Assembly (NCBI GenBank): GCA_020439745.1
Contig: JAGQSC010000018.1
Span: forward strand, 1-47,173
Length of the DNA stretch: 47,173 bases
Reading direction: 5' to 3'
From: Acidobacteriota bacterium
GTDB taxonomy: Bacteria; Acidobacteriota; Holophagae; Acanthopleuribacterales; Acanthopleuribacteraceae
The first letter of the stretch is position 1. The number at the start of each line of letters is the position of its first letter. Both the position numbers and the translations under genes were made by a program. This document shows positions 1 through 5,733 of this stretch, one piece after another. The notes under the pieces are model-generated. The model searched no databases. It was given only the letters and a program-made list of their open reading frames with translations, and was not told where the DNA came from.

Positions 1-127
1 ACGGACACCTATCACAACATTCAACGACGGACTTTCTATCTGTCAGGAGAAAGTACTCGGTTTAAACGACATCTGACACGCCTCTCATCCGAAACGGTAA
101 CTGTCAGATCAGGTCGTGACTAGTACA
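1..127. other. Left-edge sequence without a recognisable gene
   Basis: No open reading frame, RNA gene or strong hairpin is visible here. It abuts the outer end of the left 99-bp inverted repeat. I compared it by eye with the sequence outside the right repeat copy and saw no convincing similarity, so the inverted repeat appears to stop at position 128. Confidence 0.4.
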
Positions 128-226
128 GGTAACCAACCCACGAATACCAGTCTGAAAGACCATCGGTGCACTGGTCCTAGCCATCATTTCTATCGATGGC
201 CTTCCTCTAACACATCAATTTCCAAC
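128..226 (-). repeat. Left copy of perfect 99-bp inverted repeat (IR-L)
   Basis: All 99 bases match the reverse complement of 46644-46742 when aligned by hand. The match ends sharply on both sides. Relative to transcription, this copy lies 54 bp after the stop of the ankyrin gene on the minus strand, in the same functional orientation as the right copy after the lipoprotein gene on the plus strand. The repeat contains several short self-complementary segments, for example GCCATC with GATGGC and GACCA with TGGTC, so its transcript could fold. It could be a recombination arm, an element end or a structured 3' region. The sequence does not decide between these. Confidence 0.95.
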
Positions 227-280
227 TTTCGCTGTTCCACCTAATAATCATGTTCAGTGCCCAGGTCCACATGTATGTTT

Positions 281-664
281 CTAACAAAAAAACTTACTAA
301 CATCATAGTTACCAATACGTTGGGCAAGTGTTTTTGGGCTGACCCCAGCATTATTCTGTAGATTGGGATTAGCTCCAGCTTTAAGAAGAATCTTTATTAC
401 TTCCCCATCGCCACGGTAGTTAAATATAGCAAGCCCCAATGGTGTGTTCCCCACCGAGTTCTTTTTATCAATCTCTGCGCCTTTTTCAACTAACATCAAT
501 ACGACTTCCGCACATTGTGATTGGGCTGCGAAATGAAGCGGCGTAAAACCGAGGTTGTCAGCAGCATTCGGGTCAACGCCTGATTCAAATAGGCTAGCAA
601 TCACAGTTGGTTTACATTCGAGCGCTGCGTAATGCAGCTCTGTCCGACCATTTTTGTCCATCAT
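281..664 (-). CDS. Ankyrin-repeat protein, candidate immunity protein for the adjacent GH-E nuclease toxin
   Basis: This 127-residue protein consists almost entirely of ankyrin repeats: about residues 5-36 (TELHYAA), 37-69 (TPLHFAA), 70-104 (TPLGLAI) and a partial repeat at 105-126. It has no signal peptide or membrane segment, so it should stay in the cytosol. Its ATG overlaps the TGA of the upstream toxin gene (ATGA), which implies translational coupling. Small ankyrin proteins directly downstream of polymorphic toxins are an established immunity class, and a cytosolic location suits protection against a nuclease. The immunity role is inferred from position. Ankyrin proteins have many other uses, so the domain call is firm and the role is probable. 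Confidence 0.85.
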   Translation of the reverse strand: MMDKNGRTELHYAALECKPTVIASLFESGVDPNAADNLGFTPLHFAAQSQCAEVVLMLVEKGAEIDKKNSVGNTPLGLAIFNYRGDGEVIKILLKAGANPNLQNNAGVSPKTLAQRIGNYDVSKFFC

Positions 665-2376
665 CGTGGCAGCTCAAATCGGTGACTCAAGTTGTTAGCT
701 GGAAGTTCTATTTGATAAAGATCAGGATTATTGACAAATTCAATAAGCTGTTCCCGCGACCAGCCTTCAAGAATTGACCGATCTCTTATTCGCCACCATT
801 CGTATCCTGGTTTATGCCCTATATGATACATATCGTGAATAACCTCAAATGTATTTGGATCTAGTAGTCGACCCTCATGGTCTCTTGGAGCTCTGGCTAA
901 TATTTCTTCTATTGTAGCGCGTCGGAGATAAGGTCTCGACACTTCTGGTATGGATACGCGAAACGGATCTGATACAAATCTGCCATTTTCGCCAATCGCT
1001 TGTCCTCGACTGTTACGCCGCACCAATTCAACTATTCGTGTATTGCGTAATGCGGTCTCGGTGATCGAATTCAACAAATATGCTTCTTGTTCGACAGTCA
1101 GCGGTCTTGTTGCACCTAGTCCCATAGTTTCAAGTAGTTCGGCACGAAACTGAGGGTTTGATAATGGGGCTATTACTAATAGGGCTTCAGCTGTTCCTGA
1201 AACGTAATTGCCTTCATAAATCTGATACGCCGAGTGGGCGCCTCCTACTCCTTGAAGGGAGTAGATCAAGGCTGGAGGAGCTTTTGATAAAGGACCCCCT
1301 AGTGATGCGCCAATTAGCGCGGAGTCAATTCCACGGGCAGGGTCGTAGTAAGTGATTTCACCTGATGTGCCAAACGACTCCAAGCTACGGTCGATCTGCA
1401 TGGTCGCGTCAACCCCGGCACCGATGATGGCGATGTAGATAACGGGTACGGTTCCCAAAGTGGAAACGCCTATTACAATTCCACCACCGATAGCGACGTA
1501 TTTGACGGTTGTTTTTGCAGCCATAACTCCCAGGTCGGCAAAACCCTCTCCAATCGCCGGACTCATCTGACCCGTAAATGCTGATTGCATCAGGCCGTAC
1601 TTTATTTTTTCTCCGGGATTCATATATGGCTCTGTGGCAGAAAGCGTGACAGGCTTTCTTTCCAATAGAGAAACAAGGCGCTCAGTTGTGGCGGGGTCCC
1701 TTCCAAACAACTCTCCCGTTAACCTGAGCGCTTGGATATCGGAGGATCGAAGCATTCCCCTTTCAGTAAGCCCATCTGGGTCCCAGAACATGAGGGGGTT
1801 GGCGCTTGCGTAGGCGTAGGGCTCGGTGAAGGAGCTGGGATCATAGATGTCGGGCAGTCGGAAGTCGGGGGTGAGGAAGTGTCCCAGGCGAGGCGAGTAA
1901 AAGCGGTGTTCTATCAAGCCCATCATGGTCGTACGTAGGACATGGATCCAAGCCGATGTGTTCCAGTCACTTACAAGCGAAAAACCCCGGACATAACCCT
2001 CGTTTTCAGAAAAAATGCCCGGGTAAGCGGTTTTGGGAATTGGGGAGAAGGGGCTTGGGACTAGGGATGAGGGGCTTGGGATGTTGAAGGGGTTAGGGAC
2101 TAGGGGCTGGGGGCTAGAGTTTTGAGGGTGCAGCAGCGGTGGATGCCAGGTTCTGAGGATGCCTATCTGGACGGTGATGAGGGTGAGATCCCAAGGCGGA
2201 GACAGATCGATGCCGGCAACCACCACGGCAGCGCCCTCAGGCAGCGTGGGCTGTTCAAGCTGGGCGATGTCTTCGAGCCGCGAAGCTTCAAGCTGGCGTT
2301 CCAAGACAGGCACAGTCCGGTCCGCAAACACAAACACCCCGAGCCATGCGGCCACGATCAGCGATAAGCTTCTCAT
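661..2376 (-). CDS. Orphan Rhs-tip toxin with signal peptide and C-terminal GH-E (HNH/Endo VII superfamily) nuclease
   Basis: The product has 571 residues. Residues 1-18 look like a Sec signal peptide cleaved after VFA. Residues 21-80 are a leader shared with the other orphan toxin. A proline-rich insert lies at about 84-115. Residues 157-203 are the end of an Rhs core (HRFYSPRLGHF to FWDPDGL). Residues 204-455 are a linker with hydrophobic stretches near 291-322 that could help membrane passage. The last 110 residues fit the GH-E nuclease family: the GHKPGYE motif (G520, H521, E526) and a final SHRFE (H565, E568). It has no YD repeats, so it is not a full Rhs protein. It is either a silent cassette for recombination into the full-length rhs or a short exported toxin. 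The start is supported by the same ATGAGAAGC in the three leader copies. Confidence 0.85.
   Translation of the reverse strand: MRSLSLIVAAWLGVFVFADRTVPVLERQLEASRLEDIAQLEQPTLPEGAAVVVAGIDLSPPWDLTLITVQIGILRTWHPPLLHPQNSSPQPLVPNPFNIPSPSSLVPSPFSPIPKTAYPGIFSENEGYVRGFSLVSDWNTSAWIHVLRTTMMGLIEHRFYSPRLGHFLTPDFRLPDIYDPSSFTEPYAYASANPLMFWDPDGLTERGMLRSSDIQALRLTGELFGRDPATTERLVSLLERKPVTLSATEPYMNPGEKIKYGLMQSAFTGQMSPAIGEGFADLGVMAAKTTVKYVAIGGGIVIGVSTLGTVPVIYIAIIGAGVDATMQIDRSLESFGTSGEITYYDPARGIDSALIGASLGGPLSKAPPALIYSLQGVGGAHSAYQIYEGNYVSGTAEALLVIAPLSNPQFRAELLETMGLGATRPLTVEQEAYLLNSITETALRNTRIVELVRRNSRGQAIGENGRFVSDPFRVSIPEVSRPYLRRATIEEILARAPRDHEGRLLDPNTFEVIHDMYHIGHKPGYEWWRIRDRSILEGWSREQLIEFVNNPDLYQIELPANNLSHRFELPR
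1768..1908 (-). repeat. Rhs-core tip repeat, orphan 1 copy (141 bp)
   Basis: This stretch encodes the 47 residues from HRFYSPRLGHF to FWDPDGL. It is closely similar in DNA to 4052-4192 and to the core of the full-length rhs at 44637-44777. Similarity to orphan 2 continues upstream through residues 116-156, but similarity to the full rhs starts only at the HRF codon. Shared Rhs cores next to variable toxin tips are the known substrate for tip exchange by homologous recombination. Confidence 0.9.
2034..2117 (-). repeat. Degenerate G-rich direct repeats inside the orphan 1 coding sequence
   Basis: On the plus strand this segment is a run of imperfect units of the form GGGGCTTGGGACTAGGGAT, with about eleven runs of three to five G. 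It encodes the proline/serine-rich stretch at residues 84-115 and replaces a shorter, unrelated segment in orphan 2. A related GGCTAGGGACTA lies just upstream of the gene near 2400. Many G-runs with short spacers could form quadruplexes. It is probably an inserted dispersed repeat that kept the frame open. Confidence 0.7.
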
Positions 2377-2529
2377 GACCGCATTTTGATTCAGTTGAGG
2401 CTAGGGACTACCAGAGGAAAACAGCCGACAAGTGAACTTTTTTATATAAATCATGTATACCAAGCATTTTACGCTTCGAGATGCAAAAACACACTCCGAA
2501 CACGTGGACATTGCACCTTGAACAAGTGG

Positions 2530-2943
2530 CTAATTGGTCAATCTAAATTCAACTTTCACACTGTCGGCTGCTTCAAATGTCACAACGAAATACAAGCTCT
2601 GGAATCGTTGATCAGAGGACGCGCTTGACGTCTCTCGAACCATTCTGTATGCCGAAGATCTCATTTTCTCAGTCACTCTCAGAGTTTCTGAATAAGTTTT
2701 TCCGGCTACCTGCCAGGAAACGTTAAATATGTCTGGAATATGTTCATTTATTGCAGAATGCTGCGCGGATTGCTGGGGATACATCGTCGACCCGTTTTTG
2801 AAAATGCCAATTGGAACTATAACGTTCTCCAGAAGCAGATCCGTCTTATTTTCAACAACCAATGAAATAACCAATCTTGGTCTTGCTGAGCACTCGAGCA
2901 TGGCGAAACTAACAAAAATGAGAATTACTCTTTTGGCGAGCAT
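2530..2943 (-). CDS. Small exported protein, candidate immunity protein for the DUF2235-type orphan toxin
   Basis: I do not recognise the family. From the chosen start the product has 137 residues and opens with a basic, hydrophobic signal sequence (MLAKRVILIFVSFAM), then a cysteine (LECSA) and a likely beta-rich domain. The LEC segment is a poor lipobox, so it could be a non-canonical lipoprotein or a secreted protein. An in-frame ATG at 2964 overlaps the toxin stop. I prefer the ATG at 2943 because GGAG lies seven bases before it and the signal peptide then starts cleanly. Its position directly after a lipase-like toxin suggests immunity outside the cytoplasm, where such a toxin would attack. 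This role is inferred from context only. Confidence 0.65.
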   Translation of the reverse strand: MLAKRVILIFVSFAMLECSARPRLVISLVVENKTDLLLENVIVPIGIFKNGSTMYPQQSAQHSAINEHIPDIFNVSWQVAGKTYSETLRVTEKMRSSAYRMVRETSSASSDQRFQSLYFVVTFEAADSVKVEFRLTN

Positions 2944-2956
2944 TGTGTTACTCCAT

Positions 2957-4609
2957 TCAGTCATAATATCCGTGACTCAATAGCTTTGAATTGTTCCATT
3001 CGATTGTTCCTCGCACCCGCGCATCTGGATTCACGCGCCAACGCTCAGCATTTCTGAACCTTACGTTTCTAGTTGGCGGGACACTGCCAGGCTTGCGTGT
3101 GAGGGGATACGAAATTGCGTCAGCCAATTGAGGGTGTTCTCGCCTTTGGACATCAATCCAGTACATAAAAGATTTTTCTGAATCAACTTTTTGATGTGCG
3201 TAAACGTTTGGATCGTACCCTGAGGCAAGGAACGAGGCCGGGCGGCTCAGCGGAACCCCAGCTTCGACGGCCCACCTAGACATAATGTTCAAATAGGTGT
3301 TTGAGAGCTGAGATCCAGTTCCTCCAACATCAAAGTGATATCCAGGTCCGCCAACTTCTAGGAGGCGCGGTAGTCTTCTTTGTCCGCTTTTCTGAATCCA
3401 TATCTGATTTTGCAAGTCTTCGATTCTGTACAGGCCGAATTTCCATCTTTTTTCATCAAAAGCATAAAGGTGACGAGCAATCTGCACGTTTGGTGCAAGT
3501 GTAGTATCCACGATTGGAATTTCTTCATCATTGCCAGGGATTCCTGTTGAACCGACACTGTCAAATAAGCCTAAGAAGCGGATGTTTGGCTTGAAGTTAA
3601 ATGTCTTTCCCTGGTACGTAAAATCAACCCCTTCATTCCAAATCAAACTAATAAACGATGTTGCTGTTACGCTACCCCTGCTAAAGCCAAAAACGTCGAC
3701 TTCTAAATCTGCGTTTGGATCTCCGGCGAGTGCCTTCTCAATTTCTCCTCGGTAGTAATTCTTGAATTCATTGAACTGATACAAGACCCTATCTTCGACG
3801 TCATAGCCCGTGAACCCATGATATAGGGTATCTTCGGTGGCATAGGGCAGAACACCTCTCACTTCGTAACCAAACGCCTTTGGAGTGTATCTCGAGGTAT
3901 CTATCAAGGGGCTTTCACCTGGTAGACTGGCTCCTGATCCATTTATGTAGAATTTTCTTCTTTGATAAAGCTCCCAAAGAACAGCAATGTTGGTCTTGTC
4001 GAAGTTGGGGTTGTCTTTATCGTTCCATGTCCCGTCGAAGAACCAACCAGACAACCCATCCGGATCCCAGAACATGAGGGGGTTGGCGCTTGCGTAGGCG
4101 TAGGGTTCGGTGAAGGAGCTGGGATCATAGATGTCGGGGAGTCGGAAGTCGGGGGTGAGGAAGTGTCCCAGGCGAGGCGAGTAAAAGCGGTGTTCTATCA
4201 AGCCCATCATGGTCGTACGTAGGACATGGATCCAAGCCGATGTGTTCCAGTCACTTACAAGCGATAAATCCCGGGCATAACTCTCGTTTTCAGGAAAAAT
4301 GCCCGGGTAAGCGGTTTTGAGGCCTGACACGATCTCGCTCGGGCACCCATATTCGCCAGGAAGCAGCAGCGGCGGGTGCCAGGTTCTGAGGATGCCGGTC
4401 TGGACGGTGATGAGGGTGAGATCCCAGGGCGGCGGCAGATCGATGCCGACCACCACCACGGCAGTGCCCTCAGGCAGTAGAGGCCGTTCAAGGTCAGCAA
4501 AGTCGTCGAGCCGTGATGCTTCGAGCTGGCGCTCCAAGACAGGCACAGCCCGGTCCGCAAACACAAACACCCCGAGCCATGCAGCCACGATCAGCGAAAG
4601 GCTTCTCAT
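2957..4609 (-). CDS. Orphan Rhs-tip toxin with signal peptide and C-terminal DUF2235/Tle1-like alpha/beta hydrolase
   Basis: The product has 550 residues. Residues 1-18 are a signal peptide and 21-80 the shared leader. Residues 140-186 are the Rhs-core tip ending in WDPDGL, and the rest is a DUF2235-type hydrolase. The diagnostic FDGTWND is at 191-197, the nucleophile motif GFSRG at 308-312 (Ser310), FDSVGS at 349-354 (candidate Asp350) and GYHFDVGG at 423-430 (candidate His425). DUF2235 includes the Tle1 phospholipase effectors of type VI secretion, so a lipase acting on membranes is the best guess. It lacks YD repeats and any type VI targeting domain. A candidate immunity gene follows 13 bp after the stop. 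The hydrolase fold is firm and the substrate is inferred. Confidence 0.85.
   Translation of the reverse strand: MRSLSLIVAAWLGVFVFADRAVPVLERQLEASRLDDFADLERPLLPEGTAVVVVGIDLPPPWDLTLITVQTGILRTWHPPLLLPGEYGCPSEIVSGLKTAYPGIFPENESYARDLSLVSDWNTSAWIHVLRTTMMGLIEHRFYSPRLGHFLTPDFRLPDIYDPSSFTEPYAYASANPLMFWDPDGLSGWFFDGTWNDKDNPNFDKTNIAVLWELYQRRKFYINGSGASLPGESPLIDTSRYTPKAFGYEVRGVLPYATEDTLYHGFTGYDVEDRVLYQFNEFKNYYRGEIEKALAGDPNADLEVDVFGFSRGSVTATSFISLIWNEGVDFTYQGKTFNFKPNIRFLGLFDSVGSTGIPGNDEEIPIVDTTLAPNVQIARHLYAFDEKRWKFGLYRIEDLQNQIWIQKSGQRRLPRLLEVGGPGYHFDVGGTGSQLSNTYLNIMSRWAVEAGVPLSRPASFLASGYDPNVYAHQKVDSEKSFMYWIDVQRREHPQLADAISYPLTRKPGSVPPTRNVRFRNAERWRVNPDARVRGTIEWNNSKLLSHGYYD
4052..4192 (-). repeat. Rhs-core tip repeat, orphan 2 copy (141 bp)
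   Basis: This segment encodes the same 47 core residues as the full-length rhs at 44637-44777. By hand alignment the DNA differs at about 8 of 141 positions, mostly silent. Against orphan 1 (1768-1908) the similarity extends further, through the preceding 40 or so codons. Such a homology arm directly before the toxin-coding part would allow the toxin to be transferred onto the full-length Rhs. Confidence 0.9.
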
Positions 4610-4660
4610 GACCGCATTGTAAGCCCGAGGGGCAGAATGGCGGCTATTTATGAGGCTGCT

Positions 4661-4688
4661 AAAAGAAAAAAGTCAGCCTTAGCCGACT
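4661..4688 (-). terminator. Rho-independent terminator after the tyrosine recombinase gene
   Basis: On the minus strand AGTCGGC-TAAG-GCTGACT forms a 7-bp stem (one G-U pair) with a 4-base loop, followed by TTTTTTCTTTT. The recombinase stop codon TAA overlaps the hairpin loop region. It should separate the primase-recombinase transcript from the orphan toxin genes downstream. Confidence 0.75.
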
Positions 4689-5638
4689 GGATGGTTCTTG
4701 CGATGGACTTCCTTGAGCCTGCGGATGGATACATGGGTGTAGATCTGCGTGGTTTCAAGCTTGGCGTGGCCCAGGATCTCCTGGATACAGCGCAGATCAG
4801 CCCCACGTTCCAGCATGGCCGTGGCCATGGAGTGGCGAAAGACATGGCAAGCACCTGGCTGGGTGATACCAGCTCTCACCAGGTATTTTCGTAAGCGGCA
4901 GCTCATCAGTTCGGGTTTAATTGGCTCGCCGTTCTTCTGCAGGAACAGGAACCCCACATCGAGGTCGGGCGCCCACTGCGCTCGCACTTCCAGCATGTAC
5001 TTGTCGATCCAGTCCAGGGCTCGATCACCGATGGGCACCACGCGATCCTTCTTGTTCTTGCCCTGGCGCACGGTCAAGGTGCCCTGCTCCGGTAACAGGT
5101 CGTAGATCTTCAAGCGGCAGGCCTCGAAACGGCGGATGCCCGTCGAGTACAGCAGCTCCATGGCGGCTCGGTCCCGCAAACCAAAGGGGTTTTCCACGTC
5201 GGGGATGCTCATCACCTTTTCCATTTCCAAGGGGGTGAGGATGACCCTGGGGATGTTGTATTCCCGCTTGGGTAGTTCCAGATCGGCTGCCGGGTTGTAT
5301 GGGATGTAGTTCTTCTTGTTCAGCCAACGGAAGAAACCCTTGATGTGTACCAGCATGCCGGACTGCGTGGCCCGTTTCAGCGGTCCACCGTCTCGTTTAC
5401 TCTTGGCATGGAACAGGTGGCGTTGGTAGCTCTCAAGCACCTGGCGGTTCACTTCGATGGGTTGCGTGATGCCTCGAGCATGGCACCAGGTAATGAAGTT
5501 CCACATGATGCTGTTGAACCGCTTGCTGGTATCCGGCGCATAATTCACCGTTTGCTGCCATACGATGTAGGCATCCTTAAGAACGATCAGGCTCTCAGTG
5601 TCATTCGGATCTGCATAAGGTCTTTGATTCTTGGTCAT
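4679..5638 (-). CDS. Tyrosine recombinase/integrase, XerC/XerD-like
   Basis: This is a complete 319-residue site-specific recombinase of normal family length. Residues 15-125 form the N-terminal SAM-like DNA-binding domain and 130-315 the catalytic domain. The catalytic set is complete: Arg169 in TGIR, Lys194 in GKNKKDR, His265 and Arg268 in HVFR, His291 in LGH, and nucleophile Tyr300 in IYTH. It follows the primase gene on the same strand after about 90 bp that carry palindromes, and it ends in a terminator. XerC/D-like enzymes either resolve replicons or move integrative elements and cassettes. Its place beside a primase and a repressor-like gene favours the mobile-element reading. Its target site is not shown by the sequence. 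Confidence 0.95.
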   Translation of the reverse strand: MTKNQRPYADPNDTESLIVLKDAYIVWQQTVNYAPDTSKRFNSIMWNFITWCHARGITQPIEVNRQVLESYQRHLFHAKSKRDGGPLKRATQSGMLVHIKGFFRWLNKKNYIPYNPAADLELPKREYNIPRVILTPLEMEKVMSIPDVENPFGLRDRAAMELLYSTGIRRFEACRLKIYDLLPEQGTLTVRQGKNKKDRVVPIGDRALDWIDKYMLEVRAQWAPDLDVGFLFLQKNGEPIKPELMSCRLRKYLVRAGITQPGACHVFRHSMATAMLERGADLRCIQEILGHAKLETTQIYTHVSIRRLKEVHRKNHPVG

Positions 5639-5668
5639 TGGCGTCCCCCTCTCGTACGATTAAAGGAA

Positions 5669-5733
5669 AGCGGCTAAAAAAGGGTGGTCCTGATATGCGT
5701 TTTTGCCATTTGCTTTTCATTTAGCCGCTAAAT
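5669..5733. repeat. Palindrome and inverted repeat between primase and recombinase genes
   Basis: Positions 5719-5733 form a 15-bp palindrome, ATTTAGC-C-GCTAAAT, overlapping the primase stop codon. Its TTTAGCCGCT half (5720-5729) is also the exact reverse complement of AGCGGCTAAA at 5669-5678, 41 bases away. A further related TTTTAGCAGC lies past the recombinase terminator near 4656-4665 (minus strand). They may be binding or core sites for the recombinase, or an RNA hairpin that attenuates read-through. Both ideas are inference. Confidence 0.6.

Noticed and set aside
661-2376. Orphan 1 as a frameshifted remnant of a full rhs gene
   Set aside because: The frame is intact, with the same signal-peptide leader as orphan 2, and no YD-repeat remnants lie upstream on either orphan.
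4317-4622. 101-codon plus-strand frame, paralleled at 2122-2389
   Set aside because: These are antisense to the duplicated orphan leader. They recur only because the leader is duplicated.
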